From positions 1-64,000 of the forward strand of contig CAKSQK010000007.1 of NCBI GenBank assembly GCA_934486785.1: 64,000 nt of DNA, in the 5' to 3' direction. This DNA is from an uncultured Niabella sp. GTDB lineage: Bacteria > Bacteroidota > Bacteroidia > Chitinophagales > Chitinophagaceae. Position 1 is the first letter of the stretch; each line of letters opens with the position of its first letter. The notes under the pieces were generated by a model that searched no databases, was not told where the DNA came from, and worked only from the letters and a program-made list of their open reading frames with translations. Positions 35,069 through 45,203 of the stretch are shown here, in pieces. Both the position numbers and the translations under genes were made by a program.

Positions 35069-35830
35069 ATGGAAAAAATAGTTGTTATTACCGGCGCCAC
35101 TTCAGGCATTGGCGAAGCCTGCGCTAAAAAATATGCCGCCGCTCGGTACAGCCTGATATTGGCGGCAAGGCGCAGTGATCGCTTACTGGCGCTGGCCGAT
35201 GCGCTTCAAAAACAATACAACGTAAAAGTATTGCCTGTAGTTTTAGATGTAAGAGATCGTAACGCTGTGGCATCAGCATTTGGATCGCTTCCATCAGAAT
35301 GGCAAAAAATTAATATTCTTATCAACAATGCCGGGCTGGCTGCCGGTAAAGATGATTTTGAAGACGCCCAACTTGATGACTGGGACACGATGGTGGATAC
35401 CAACCTGAAAGGCCTTGCCTACATAGCAAAGGCTGTAGCCAGCCTCATGATCAAAAATGGTGGCGGGCATATTATCAACATCGGTTCTACCGCCGGTAAA
35501 GAAGTGTACGCCCAGGGAAATATGTATTGTGCTACAAAGCATGCAGTGGTGGCTTTAAGTGAAGGCATGAGGATAGATCTTATGCCGCATGGCATTAAAG
35601 TAACCACAGTAAACCCCGGCGCCACGGAAACTGAGTTTTCAATGGTTCGTTTTAAAGGTGATGCAACAGCGGCTGATAAAGTGTACGAAGGCATTCAACC
35701 GCTTACAGGCAACGATGTGGCTGACGTGATCTTTTATTGCTCGTCTTTACCCGCGCATGTTTGCATCAACGACCTCGTAATGACCTGTACCGAACAGGCA
35801 AACAGTTTTTATTTTCATCGCAAAGTATAA
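35069..35830 (+). CDS. Short-chain dehydrogenase/reductase (YdfG-like)
   Basis: The 253-residue protein has TGATSGIGEA (8-17) for NAD(P) binding, NNAG (near 90), a catalytic Ser in NIGSTAGKEVY and the Y-x-x-x-K pair in MYCATKHAVV (near 154-158). A C-terminal VMTCTEQANSFYFHRKV tail resembles the YdfG 3-hydroxy acid dehydrogenase family. It oxidises small hydroxy acids or reduces carbonyls with NADP(H); the true substrate is unknown. Confidence 0.9.
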   Translation: MEKIVVITGATSGIGEACAKKYAAARYSLILAARRSDRLLALADALQKQYNVKVLPVVLDVRDRNAVASAFGSLPSEWQKINILINNAGLAAGKDDFEDAQLDDWDTMVDTNLKGLAYIAKAVASLMIKNGGGHIINIGSTAGKEVYAQGNMYCATKHAVVALSEGMRIDLMPHGIKVTTVNPGATETEFSMVRFKGDATAADKVYEGIQPLTGNDVADVIFYCSSLPAHVCINDLVMTCTEQANSFYFHRKV

Positions 35831-35866
35831 TTATCATTGCTAATTAACTGATTAATCAAAAAAATA

Positions 35867-36895
35867 GTGTCATTAAAATTTGGAGTAGCAGGCAGCGGAA
35901 GCTGGGCCACAGCCCTGGTAAAAATTTTGTCAGACAATGGGCACGAAGTGCAGTGGTGGGTGCGCAATACAGCATCTGCAGCGCATATTCAAAAAAGGCA
36001 TCATAATCCCAGGTATCTTACTTCGGCTTTATTAAATACACATTTACTGCATATCAACAACGATCTGCGCGAAGTTGTACAACAATCTGATGTTCTTGTT
36101 ATGGCCATGCCATCAGCTTTTGTTGCAGAAAGTTTTGCTGTGCTTTCACCTGAAGATATAAAGCATAAAAAAATTCTATCAGCCATTAAAGGCATGTTGC
36201 CAGGTGAAAATATGTTGCTGAATGATTACCTTAAAAAAAAATTTGGACTTTCATTAAAACATTATTTTGCGGTGTTGGGCCCCTGCCACGCTGAGGAAGT
36301 GGCCTCGGAAAAACTATCCTACCTCACCTTCTCCGGTATAGATGAAGAAATGGCGGCCATCATTGCTTCGTACTTTAAATCAGATGCCATAAACACCATT
36401 ACCAACCATGATATTTTAGGTGTGCAATATGCCGCGGTATTAAAAAATATTTATGCGCTTGGCGCCGGCATTGCTCACGGGTTGGATTACGGCGATAATT
36501 TCCAAAGCGTATTAATTGCCAACTGTGCAGATGAAATGGCAGCTTTCCTTCGAAAATTTGGCGCCGAGCACATTGTGGTGGGTGAGCACGAACCCGGCCC
36601 TAAAACAGCCAACTACGCGGCTTCTGTATATTTAGGCGATTTGCTCGTAACCTGTTATTCGCCCTACAGCCGTAACAGAACTTTTGGCAATATGATCGGC
36701 AAAGGTTATTCGGTACACGCTGCAAAACTTGAACTAAACATGATTGCAGAAGGCTATAACGCTTCAAAAAGCATTTATGGCATCAACCAAACTGTAAAAG
36801 CGCCCATGCCTATTGCTGAAACCGTTTATAAAATTTTATGGGAAGACATGGTTCCCTCAGAAGGTTTTGATGCGATTGAGAAACTGCTGATTTAA
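35867..36895 (+). CDS. gpsA: Glycerol-3-phosphate dehydrogenase (NAD(P)+)
   Basis: The 342-residue protein starts at GTG 35867, where the family start MSLKFGVAGSGSWATAL lies. The Rossmann loop G-x-G-x-W is at about 8-13; the catalytic Lys is probably in VLKNIYALGAGIAHGLDYG, and a GPCHAEEVA segment (near 141) is a known GpsA feature. It reduces dihydroxyacetone phosphate to sn-glycerol-3-phosphate for phospholipid synthesis. It is convergent with hemW across a three-base gap without a terminator. Confidence 0.93.
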   Translation: MSLKFGVAGSGSWATALVKILSDNGHEVQWWVRNTASAAHIQKRHHNPRYLTSALLNTHLLHINNDLREVVQQSDVLVMAMPSAFVAESFAVLSPEDIKHKKILSAIKGMLPGENMLLNDYLKKKFGLSLKHYFAVLGPCHAEEVASEKLSYLTFSGIDEEMAAIIASYFKSDAINTITNHDILGVQYAAVLKNIYALGAGIAHGLDYGDNFQSVLIANCADEMAAFLRKFGAEHIVVGEHEPGPKTANYAASVYLGDLLVTCYSPYSRNRTFGNMIGKGYSVHAAKLELNMIAEGYNASKSIYGINQTVKAPMPIAETVYKILWEDMVPSEGFDAIEKLLI

Positions 36896-36898
36896 TTT

Positions 36899-38050
36899 CT
36901 AATCAATAAAAAGGCTGGAAGCAATACCGTCTGCAAACAGCTTGCCTTGCCTGGTTAGTTGCAGCCTGTCATTGCTTTGCACTAATAACTTTTGTGAAAG
37001 AAATTTTTGCGCAGTTTTTAAAACCTGTTCAACTGCCATTGGTGACAGCTTTTTTAAATCAATGCCTTCAATTGTCCGCAGCGAGATCATAATGTACTCA
37101 TTCTGCTTTTGAACAGGCGTAAGCGTTTCTTTTTCCAATGGAACAATGCCCTGCGAAAGGCTGTCAATATATTGCTGGTTATTCGCCACGTTCCATTGCC
37201 TTTCACTGCCGTTAAAAGAATGGGCGCCAGGCCCAAAACCAAAATAATTTTTTCCCTGCCAGTAAGAGGTATTGTGCCGGCTGCGGTAACCCGGCTTTGC
37301 AAAATTGGATATTTCATAATGCACGTAACCTTCGTTCTGCAACCAATCCATCAACAATAAAAATTGCCGCGCCTGCTGATCCTGGTCGGTATTTTCTTTT
37401 TTGCGCGTACGGATCAGTTTATCCAGCGGCGTGCGCGGTTCTACAGTTAACGCATAGCAGGAAAGGTGCGGAACACCCAGGCGCACCGCTTTTTGTACAT
37501 TTTGCAGCCAGCGTTCATCCGTTAGCCCTGGAACACCGTAAATGAGATCAATGGTGATATTATCAAAATATATTTGGGCCAGTTGCAGGTTTTCTGCTGC
37601 CTGCATCGCATTGTGCGCACGGTTCATCCAGCGCAGGTCTTCTTCAAAAAAAGATTGTATGCCAATACTCAGCCTGTTAATACCCGATGCTTTCCAAGCC
37701 TGTAATTTTTCAGGCGTAATATCATCGGGATTGGCTTCTAAGGTTACCTCTGCATTTGCATCAACCTTAAAAAACAAAAACACTTTTTGAAGCAGCGCGT
37801 ATGTTTCTGCGGCATCTAAAATGCTGGGTGTGCCACCGCCGATGTATATTGTTTCTATTAAAGGAGCATTGCCTGCGCTAAGTTCTATTTCTTTATGTAA
37901 TGCCTGCAGCAGCGGCTGCTTTTTCCGTAACGAGGTGGAAAAATGAAAATTGCAATAGTGGCAGGCCTGCCTGCAAAAAGGAATATGAATATAAATACCT
38001 GACAATGTCTTGCTAAAAAAATTTGCCTGATTACTGATTAGCGGTAACAA
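36899..38050 (-). CDS. hemW: Radical SAM heme chaperone HemW
   Basis: The 383-residue protein has the radical SAM motif CRQACHYCNF (Cys 26, 30 and 33) in the IYIHIPFCRQ context, YIGGGTPSIL near 70, and the later SIGIQSFFEEDLRWMNRAH segment typical of HemN-like proteins. Those lacking the HemN N-terminal extension are HemW, a heme chaperone rather than a coproporphyrinogen oxidase. An alternative TTG start at residue 16 (LSGIYIHIP) would give the usual family length more closely. It is convergent with gpsA. Confidence 0.9.
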   Translation of the reverse strand: MLPLISNQANFFSKTLSGIYIHIPFCRQACHYCNFHFSTSLRKKQPLLQALHKEIELSAGNAPLIETIYIGGGTPSILDAAETYALLQKVFLFFKVDANAEVTLEANPDDITPEKLQAWKASGINRLSIGIQSFFEEDLRWMNRAHNAMQAAENLQLAQIYFDNITIDLIYGVPGLTDERWLQNVQKAVRLGVPHLSCYALTVEPRTPLDKLIRTRKKENTDQDQQARQFLLLMDWLQNEGYVHYEISNFAKPGYRSRHNTSYWQGKNYFGFGPGAHSFNGSERQWNVANNQQYIDSLSQGIVPLEKETLTPVQKQNEYIMISLRTIEGIDLKKLSPMAVEQVLKTAQKFLSQKLLVQSNDRLQLTRQGKLFADGIASSLFID

Positions 38051-38111
38051 AAGCCTAAACTTTTGCCGTGCATTTCCACGTCATCAAAATAACCTTTATT
38101 TGTAACTGAAA

Positions 38112-39911
38112 ATGGCAAAGGTACGTTACCCGCTTACTCTTTTATATTATTTGTTGGTGTGGTTGTCAGCATCAGCGCAAAAAAACTATTCGCTGCGCGT
38201 AAACATTGTAGACAAAACCCCGGCCTTTGTTGATACGCTTGGCTTACAAAAAATATTTATCAATAAAGATGAATGCCGTCAATACATCAACCAGTTGGTA
38301 CCGGCCCTACAGGGCAAAGGCTATGTATCTGCCTCAATTGATTCAATCAGGCTTGACAGTACTGCCGCTTATGTGGGGCTATTTGCGGGCGTTCAATACA
38401 AATGGCGCAGCCTTGATGCAAGTCCGGAGGCAGCCGAATGGTTACGGCAGGTGGGCTGGACAGAAAGCATGCTGAGCAACCAATTTTTAGACTATGAACG
38501 CATTAGCACAGTGCAGCAGCGCATGCTTCATTATTTTGAGAATAACGGATACCCTTTTGCAAAAATTTATTTAGACAGCCTCACAATCAGTGGTAACGAG
38601 GTAAGCGGCCGTATAAATGTAAACACAGGCCCGCTTTACAGGATAGATAGTATTGTTGTGACCGGTAATGCAAAGATCAGTTCAGATTATCTTCAGAATT
38701 TCCTTGGCATTAAAAACGGATCGGTTTATCATAAAGAAAAACTGCAGAACATCAGCACACTGCTGAGACAATTGAATTATGTGCAGGAGACGGAGCCTCC
38801 AAAATTTTACTGGAGAACCACAGGCGGCGTGGTAGAACTGTTTTTGCAACAGAAAAAAAGCAGCCAGGTAAACCTCATCATTGGTTTTTTACCTAATAAC
38901 GAACAATTGCTCACAAGAAAGATGCTGATTACCGGTGAGGGCTTGCTGAACCTGCAAAACGCCCTGGGTACCGGCGAAACCATTGGGCTTGTATGGCAGC
39001 GCTTACAGGCAGCTTCTCAAAGATTGAATATAATATATAAACAGCCATATCTTTTTAAAACGCCTTTTGGGCTTGACTTTGGGTTTGACATGTTAAAACG
39101 CGATTCCACTTTTTTGAATTTTGATTTTAACCTGGGCGCGCGGTACTCGTTCGACTCAAAACAATACGCAAAACTGTTCGTACAACAGTTCAAGACCATT
39201 TTAAGCAACATCAACACAAGCCAGGTATTACAAACCCGGCGCCTGCCCAACGAGGCTGATGTAACACTGGCTAATATAGGCATCGAATACGGCTTTAATA
39301 ACACCAATTACATTTACAACCCGGTGAATGGTTTTGATATAGTGTTTGTTTCTACTGCAGGCAATAAAAAGATTAAACCTAATAACCAGATATTAGAGTT
39401 GGAAGATCCAGATGATCCCTCCTTCCGCTTTGCCACGCTTTATGACACAGTTAAAACAAAGTCTTACCAGTTTCGCACCACGTTAACAGCTGCCAGGTAT
39501 TTTCCATTAGGCCAAAAAATGCGCAGTACCGTTAAAACGGCTATTAATGCCGGTTACATTGGCGGCAGCAATATTTTCAGGAACGAGTTGTTTCAAATTG
39601 GTGGTTACCGCTTGCTAAGGGGGTTTGATGAGCACAGCCAGTTCCTTTCGCAATACGGCATTGCAACTTTAGAATACCGCTACCTTGTAGGCGAAAATTC
39701 TTACTTTAATGCTTTTACCGATGGCGGCTGGGGAAGAAATGTTAGTCGCGGCTTCAACCAAAATTATACTTATATCAGCGCTGGGCTGGGTATGGCTTTT
39801 GAAACTAAAGTAGGGCTTTTTAACCTTGCCTGGGCCATTGGTAAAAGAAGTGATGCAGATTTTAACCTGCGCCAGTCAAAAATACATTTCGGGTTTGTTA
39901 ACTATTTCTAA
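38112..39911 (+). CDS. BamA/TamA-family outer-membrane protein
   Basis: The 599-residue protein has a signal peptide ending near ASAQ (22), POTRA-like domains over about 30-240 (for example YRIDSIVVTGNAKISSDYL), and a 16-strand surface-antigen barrel over about 250-599. The barrel has IGGYRLLRGFDEHSQF, the conserved RGF motif of the lid loop, and a C-terminal HFGFVNYF ending in Phe. It has fewer POTRA units than BamA, so it may be a TamA-like or partner translocation protein rather than the essential insertase. It is divergent from hemW. Confidence 0.85.
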   Translation: MAKVRYPLTLLYYLLVWLSASAQKNYSLRVNIVDKTPAFVDTLGLQKIFINKDECRQYINQLVPALQGKGYVSASIDSIRLDSTAAYVGLFAGVQYKWRSLDASPEAAEWLRQVGWTESMLSNQFLDYERISTVQQRMLHYFENNGYPFAKIYLDSLTISGNEVSGRINVNTGPLYRIDSIVVTGNAKISSDYLQNFLGIKNGSVYHKEKLQNISTLLRQLNYVQETEPPKFYWRTTGGVVELFLQQKKSSQVNLIIGFLPNNEQLLTRKMLITGEGLLNLQNALGTGETIGLVWQRLQAASQRLNIIYKQPYLFKTPFGLDFGFDMLKRDSTFLNFDFNLGARYSFDSKQYAKLFVQQFKTILSNINTSQVLQTRRLPNEADVTLANIGIEYGFNNTNYIYNPVNGFDIVFVSTAGNKKIKPNNQILELEDPDDPSFRFATLYDTVKTKSYQFRTTLTAARYFPLGQKMRSTVKTAINAGYIGGSNIFRNELFQIGGYRLLRGFDEHSQFLSQYGIATLEYRYLVGENSYFNAFTDGGWGRNVSRGFNQNYTYISAGLGMAFETKVGLFNLAWAIGKRSDADFNLRQSKIHFGFVNYF

Positions 39912-40014
39912 ATAAATGAAGGAGCGCCTGCATAAAAGTTTTTGTAAAGGCTAACAGAATAAAATCTAAAACTTTACGCTTATATTAGCACAATAATTAT
40001 CAAATTGTAATTAC

Positions 40015-40860
40015 ATGCCCGAAACTATATTAATTGCTGATGCGGGAGCCACCAAAACCGAATGGTGTCTGCTTCACAACGGCAAGGCAAAAACAGTCAT
40101 TACAGCCGGCATTAGTCCTTATTTTTTAAACAGTGAACAAATAGCCGAACTACTTCAAAAAGAATTAGTCCCGAAATTAAAAAAATTACAGCCGCAAGCT
40201 ATTTATTATTACGGTACAGGCTGCATCAATCCTGACAACAGAAAACTTGTAAAAAACAGTCTTCTAAAAGTATTTAAAGGTGCAAAGGCAGAAGTGACGC
40301 ACGATGTGGAAGGTGCAGCTAAAGGTCTTTGTATACATAGCAAAGGCATAGCCTGCATTTTAGGAACCGGTTCCAGCTCATGCTTTTACAATGGTAAAAA
40401 AATAACCAAAAACAGGCCTGGCCTGGGTTATGTGCTGGGTGATGAAGGCAGCGGCGCATACCTGGGCAGAAAAGTGATTCAGTATTACATGTACGATACT
40501 TTTGATGAAGACCTGAGGGCCAGGTTTGATGCGTCCTTTATGACCAATGGAACAGAAATTTTAGCCAATGTGTATAAAAAGCCATTGCCCAACCGCTACC
40601 TTGCCACCTTCGCCAGGTTTCTGGCAGATAACCGTGGGCATTATATGATTGAAAACATCATTGAAGATGGCTTAAATGATTTCTTTTTCACGCATCTTTG
40701 CAAGTACAGCGAAGCCTGGAACCATCCGGTCAACTTTGTTGGAGGAATTTCATTTGGATTTAAAGATGTGCTGAAGGAACTGTGCGGCGCCTATAACTTT
40801 GAGCTGGGCAATGTAATGCAAAAGCCTATGAAAGGCCTGATTGAGTATCACACAAACTAA
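40015..40860 (+). CDS. N-acetylglucosamine/N-acetylmuramate kinase-like ATPase (BadF/BadG family)
   Basis: The 281-residue protein has the actin-like fold signatures LIADAGATKTEW (phosphate loop, about 6-17) and ACILGTGSSSC (about 118-128), with GLGYVLGDEGSGAYLGR (about 138-154), typical of the GlcNAc kinase family. It is followed 32 bases later by murQ, which acts on MurNAc 6-phosphate, so the pair probably recycles amino sugars from peptidoglycan. A MurNAc kinase role (MurK-like) is inferred from context. Confidence 0.88.
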   Translation: MPETILIADAGATKTEWCLLHNGKAKTVITAGISPYFLNSEQIAELLQKELVPKLKKLQPQAIYYYGTGCINPDNRKLVKNSLLKVFKGAKAEVTHDVEGAAKGLCIHSKGIACILGTGSSSCFYNGKKITKNRPGLGYVLGDEGSGAYLGRKVIQYYMYDTFDEDLRARFDASFMTNGTEILANVYKKPLPNRYLATFARFLADNRGHYMIENIIEDGLNDFFFTHLCKYSEAWNHPVNFVGGISFGFKDVLKELCGAYNFELGNVMQKPMKGLIEYHTN

Positions 40861-40892
40861 TTAAACTGAAAAACAAAACAGAGAGAGGTTTT

Positions 40893-41708
40893 ATGTCGGG
40901 AGTAAAGATCACGGAGCAACCCAGCAAGTATGACCATTTGGAGAAGATGTCAGTGCTGGAATTACTGACTGCAATCAACACCGAAGATCAGTCTGTGCCC
41001 ATTGCGGTACAAAAAGTAATCCCCCAAATTGAGCGGCTGGTGGAAGCTATTGTAGAAAACATGCTGATGGGGGGAAGACTGTTTTATATAGGTGCAGGCA
41101 CCAGCGGCAGGCTTGGCGTGCTTGATGCCAGCGAAATACCTCCCACTTACGGCTTACCAATGGGCGTGGTAATAGGCATAATAGCCGGCGGCAACAAGGC
41201 CATTACAACACCCGTGGAAAATGCCGAGGATGATGAAATGCAGGGCTGGCATGACTTACAGGGTTACGACATTAATGATAAAGATACCGTAGTGGGGGTG
41301 GCAGCAAGTGGCAGCACGCCTTATGTAATTGGCGCGCTGCGCGAATGCAGGAAAAACGGAATTGTTACCGGCAGCATATCCTGCAACCCTAACGCCAAGG
41401 TAAGCCAGGTGGCAGATCATCCCATTGAAGTAATTGTAGGCCCCGAGTTTGTTACCGGCAGCACACGCATGAAAAGCGGCACAGCACAAAAACTGGTACT
41501 CAACATGATCTCTACAACCGCCATGATACAATTAGGCCGTGTAGAGGGCAACCGCATGGTAAACATGCAATTGACGAATGAAAAACTGGTTGATCGCGGC
41601 ACCCGTATGGTGATGGAACAAACCGGTATTAAAGATTACGATCAGGCCAAACAATTGCTGCTTGATAAAGGCAGCGTAAAAAAGGCCGTTGACTTTTATA
41701 AGCAATAA
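40893..41708 (+). CDS. murQ: N-acetylmuramic acid 6-phosphate etherase
   Basis: The 271-residue protein has a sugar isomerase (SIS) domain. The signature FYIGAGTSGRLGVLDASE (about 64-81) binds the sugar phosphate, and VGVAASGSTPYVIGAL (about 134-149) and GSTRMKSGTAQKLVLNM (about 188-204) are hallmarks of MurQ. It cleaves the lactyl ether of MurNAc-6-phosphate to GlcNAc-6-phosphate, allowing cell-wall sugars to be reused. It is coupled with the kinase gene upstream. Confidence 0.95.
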   Translation: MSGVKITEQPSKYDHLEKMSVLELLTAINTEDQSVPIAVQKVIPQIERLVEAIVENMLMGGRLFYIGAGTSGRLGVLDASEIPPTYGLPMGVVIGIIAGGNKAITTPVENAEDDEMQGWHDLQGYDINDKDTVVGVAASGSTPYVIGALRECRKNGIVTGSISCNPNAKVSQVADHPIEVIVGPEFVTGSTRMKSGTAQKLVLNMISTTAMIQLGRVEGNRMVNMQLTNEKLVDRGTRMVMEQTGIKDYDQAKQLLLDKGSVKKAVDFYKQ

Positions 41709-41731
41709 AATATTTTTTCACCTTATTTACA

Positions 41732-41759
41732 AATGCACAGGTTAGGCCACCTGTGCATT
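41732..41759. repeat. Perfect 11-base inverted repeat across an ABC transporter stop codon
   Basis: AATGCACAGGT (41732-41742) pairs exactly with ACCTGTGCATT (41749-41759), with a six-base loop. The right arm and loop encode the last residues and stop of the minus-strand ABC gene. A modest T-rich stretch follows on the plus strand, so it may serve as the terminator of murQ. Confidence 0.6.
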
Positions 41760-43526
41760 GCTGTTTTGGCTACGACGTTCGCCAATTTGCTGGCGCCACA
41801 TAGCATAATAAAGGCCTTTGGTTGACAGTAATTCTTCGTGGCTGCCGGTTTCCACAATATCGCCGCGTTCCAGCACATAAATTCGGTCTGCATGCATAAT
41901 GGTGCTCAGGCGGTGTGCGATCAAAACGGTTACCTGATTTTGCATGGATGAAATTTCGCGGATGGTTTTGGTGATCTCTTCTTCAGTAATGGAATCAAGC
42001 GCTGAAGTGGCTTCATCAAAAATCAAAATCCTCGGTTTTCTAATCAGTGCGCGCGCAATGGAAAGCCGCTGCCTTTCGCCACCAGAAAGTTTAAGGCCGC
42101 CCTCTCCTATTGTTGTCTCTATACCCTTTTCTGCTCTTGCCAAAATACCGGTTACCGATGCTTTTTTGATGGCGTCATTCAAATCATCTTCAGTGGCATC
42201 AGGATTTACAAATGTCAGGTTTTCACGTATGGTGCCAGAAAACAGTTGCGTATCCTGTGTTACAAAACCAATTTGTCTTCGCAGGTCTTCAAAGTTAATT
42301 TCCTCCTCATCAAGGCCATTGTAAAAAATTTTTCCCTTCATGGGTCTGTACAGGCCCACCAGCAATTTCATCAGCGTGGTTTTACCACTGCCTGAAGGAC
42401 CCACAAAAGCAATGGTATCACCCTTTCTAACTTTAAAACTAATGTCGTTAATAGCGGCATTGCTCGCGGTTTGATGTTTAAATCCCACGCCTTTAAATTC
42501 AAGCGTTTCAATGTTGCCCAGTTGTTTTGCATGGGCAGGCAATGGCTCGGGAGGTTTCTTCATCAGGCTGTCAAAATTATTTAAAGAAGCTTCCGCTTCG
42601 CGGTAAGACAGGATGATGTTGCCGATCTCCTGCAGTGGCCCGAAGATGAAAAAAGAAAAAACCTGCATCGTGGTCAGCTCGCCCGCATCCATCCTGCCCT
42701 CGTACACCACATACATCAGCACAAATAAAATAATTTGCCTGAGCGTGTTTACAAAAGTGCCCTGCACAAAGCTGATGCTGCGGATGCGCTTCACTTTATT
42801 CAGTTCCAGACCTAAAATTTTATAAGTGTTTTTGTTCAGGCGTTCCACTTCCTGGTTTGTCAGCCCCAGGCTTTTTACCAGCTCTATATTTCTTAGCGAT
42901 TCAGTTGTGGCGCCGGCCAAAGCCGCCGTTTGAGTTACGATTTGTTTTTGTACCTGTTTGATCTTTTTGGTAAGAAAATTACTCATTATGATCAGCAAAC
43001 CGATTCCCCCAAAATAAATTAACGGCAGGCTCCAATGAATATTGTACGCATAAATGCTTACGAAGATGATGCCCACGATGATGGGGAACAGTACGTTGAT
43101 GAACGAGTTGATAAATTTTTCGGTATCGGTTCTTACTTTTTGTAAAATGCCCAAAGTTTCTCCGCTGCGCTGGTCTTCAAAGTCGTGATAAGGCAGTTTC
43201 ATGGCATGCCTTAAGCCATTTGTAAAAAGGCCGGCGCCAAATTTTTGCACAATGGTGTTTAAAAAATAATCCTGGAAAGCTTTGGCAATACGGCTTATCA
43301 TGGCCACGCCAATGGAAAGTAATAACAACTGCATTACCGGGCCGGCAAAATTCCACCAGAAAGGCTGCATGGGCCCGGGATTGTGCACATATCCTGCTGC
43401 CAGGTTGATGAGCTTGCCAAGAATGATCGGGTCTATTAATGAAAAACCAATATTAATACCGGCCAGCATTAGGGTAATAAATACCAGCCATTTATGCGGT
43501 TTGAGATAATGAACTAAAATTTTCAT
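41742..43526 (-). CDS. ABC exporter, fused permease/ATPase
   Basis: The 594-residue protein fuses six transmembrane helices (about 15-320) to an ATPase domain (about 340-580). Motifs in order are Walker A GPSGSGKTT (about 378), the Q-loop in GFVTQDTQLFSG, the signature LSGGERQRLS, Walker B ILIFDEATSALD and the switch His in AHRLST. It resembles lipid/drug exporters of the MsbA type that work as homodimers. The substrate is unknown. A CATCTTTG box (43538-43531) ends four bases before the start codon. Confidence 0.9.
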   Translation of the reverse strand: MKILVHYLKPHKWLVFITLMLAGINIGFSLIDPIILGKLINLAAGYVHNPGPMQPFWWNFAGPVMQLLLLSIGVAMISRIAKAFQDYFLNTIVQKFGAGLFTNGLRHAMKLPYHDFEDQRSGETLGILQKVRTDTEKFINSFINVLFPIIVGIIFVSIYAYNIHWSLPLIYFGGIGLLIIMSNFLTKKIKQVQKQIVTQTAALAGATTESLRNIELVKSLGLTNQEVERLNKNTYKILGLELNKVKRIRSISFVQGTFVNTLRQIILFVLMYVVYEGRMDAGELTTMQVFSFFIFGPLQEIGNIILSYREAEASLNNFDSLMKKPPEPLPAHAKQLGNIETLEFKGVGFKHQTASNAAINDISFKVRKGDTIAFVGPSGSGKTTLMKLLVGLYRPMKGKIFYNGLDEEEINFEDLRRQIGFVTQDTQLFSGTIRENLTFVNPDATEDDLNDAIKKASVTGILARAEKGIETTIGEGGLKLSGGERQRLSIARALIRKPRILIFDEATSALDSITEEEITKTIREISSMQNQVTVLIAHRLSTIMHADRIYVLERGDIVETGSHEELLSTKGLYYAMWRQQIGERRSQNSNAQVA

Positions 43527-43577
43527 CGGGCAAAGATGGTGAAATTATGGGTGAGCCTGAAAAATGTTTCGGCGACA

Positions 43578-45125
43578 TCACCCTGCCCAGCCTTCCCTGT
43601 CAAGGCTTCTGTACTGAATAGCTTCGGCAAGATATTCAGGCTTGATGTCTTCGCTGTTTTCAATATCGGCAATGGTGCGGCTTACTTTTAAAATACGGTC
43701 GTAAGCGCGGGCAGATAAATTGAGCTTTTCCATAGCCCGTTTCAGCAGAGCCTGGCCAATATTATCTATCGTGCAAATTTCTTTTAACTGCTTACTGCTC
43801 ATTTGCGCGTTGCAATAAATGCCGGAGTCTTTATACCGCTCCAGTTGCACTTCACGCGCCCTGATCACTTTTTCGCGAATTTTTTCAGAGCTTTCTTCGT
43901 TTTTAATACTGCTCAACTGGCTGAACGGGACAGGTGTAACCTCCACATGCAGATCAATTCTGTCGAGCAAGGGCCCTGAAATTTTATTAAGGTATTTTTG
44001 TACCGCGCCGGGCGGGCAGGTGCAGTCTCTTTCGGGGTGGTTGTGAAAACCACAGGGGCAGGGGTTCATCGAAGCGATCAACATAAAACTGGCGGGAAAA
44101 TCAATGGCCACTTTTGCGCGCGAAATGGTAACGCGGCGTTCCTCCATAGGCTGGCGCATCACTTCCAGCACGGTTCTTTTAAATTCAGGCAGCTCATCTA
44201 AAAATAAAACACCATTGTGTGCCAGGGATATTTCGCCCGGCTGCGGCACACCGCCACCACCTACCAGCGCCACGTCTGAAATGGTGTGGTGCGGCGAGCG
44301 AAAAGGCCTGCGGGAAATGAGCGTGGCATTTTCGGGCAGCTTGCCTGCCACGGAGTGAATTTTTGTTGTTTCCAGCGCTTCCTGCAAAGTAAGCGGCGGA
44401 AGAATGGTTGGCAGGCGTTTGGCCAGCATGGTTTTGCCCGCACCGGGCGGCCCTATTAAAATAGCATTGTGGCCGCCGGCTGCGGCAATTTCCAAAGCAC
44501 GCTTGATGTTCTCCTGGCCTTTTACGTCAGAAAAATCAATCTCAAAATCGTATTGTGAGTGAAAAAATTCATCTCTTGTATTGACGATAATGGGTTCTAA
44601 CCCGGTTTCACTGTTCTCAAAAAAATCAATCACTTCTTTTATATTTTGCACACCATACACCTGAAGGTTGTTCACCATTCCCGCTTCGCGGGCATTGGCT
44701 GCCGGCACAATCAATCCTTTAAATCCCTGCTTACGCGCCTGTATGGCAATGGGCAGCGATCCTTTAATGGGACGCACTTCGCCATCGAGGCTTAGCTCGC
44801 CCATGATGACGTATTGCGAAAGCGCTTCCGCATTTTCAAACTGCTCGCTGGCGCCTAAAATGCCCAGTGCAATGGGAAGGTCAAAAGCAGTACCGCTTTT
44901 TTTAATATCCGCCGGCGCCATATTTACCACCACCTTGGTGCGGGGCATTTCATAACCATTGGTTTTAAAAGTGCTTTCAATGCGTTGCAGGCTTTCTTTT
45001 ACGGCATTATCGGGCAGGCCTACGATCATGGGGTCTTTTCCCGAGGTTGAGATCCAGTTCACTTCAATTGTAATAGGCAGGGCTTCTACCCCGTAAACGG
45101 CGCTTCCATTGATTTTTACCAGCAT
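43578..45125 (-). CDS. comM: YifB/ComM-family AAA ATPase (Mg chelatase-like)
   Basis: The product is 515 residues from ATG 45125; the frame extends to 45164, but the family start is MLVKINGSAVYGVEAL. An N-terminal Lon-like S16-type fold (about 1-165) is followed by the AAA domain, with Walker A GPPGAGKTM near 217, Walker B LFLDELPEFKR near 290 and GPLLDRIDLHVEV near 380. ComM helps heterologous recombination during natural transformation, where it acts as a helicase in Gammaproteobacteria; the role in Bacteroidota is inferred. It is interesting beside a genome with cassettes, but this is common in most bacteria. Confidence 0.9.
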   Translation of the reverse strand: MLVKINGSAVYGVEALPITIEVNWISTSGKDPMIVGLPDNAVKESLQRIESTFKTNGYEMPRTKVVVNMAPADIKKSGTAFDLPIALGILGASEQFENAEALSQYVIMGELSLDGEVRPIKGSLPIAIQARKQGFKGLIVPAANAREAGMVNNLQVYGVQNIKEVIDFFENSETGLEPIIVNTRDEFFHSQYDFEIDFSDVKGQENIKRALEIAAAGGHNAILIGPPGAGKTMLAKRLPTILPPLTLQEALETTKIHSVAGKLPENATLISRRPFRSPHHTISDVALVGGGGVPQPGEISLAHNGVLFLDELPEFKRTVLEVMRQPMEERRVTISRAKVAIDFPASFMLIASMNPCPCGFHNHPERDCTCPPGAVQKYLNKISGPLLDRIDLHVEVTPVPFSQLSSIKNEESSEKIREKVIRAREVQLERYKDSGIYCNAQMSSKQLKEICTIDNIGQALLKRAMEKLNLSARAYDRILKVSRTIADIENSEDIKPEYLAEAIQYRSLDREGWAG

Positions 45126-45203
45126 GATATGAAGATAATTTGAAAAAATTAAAATAGCAAACACTGACAGATGTGCCGACGGGCTTGCTAAAGCCTGTTT
45201 GGG

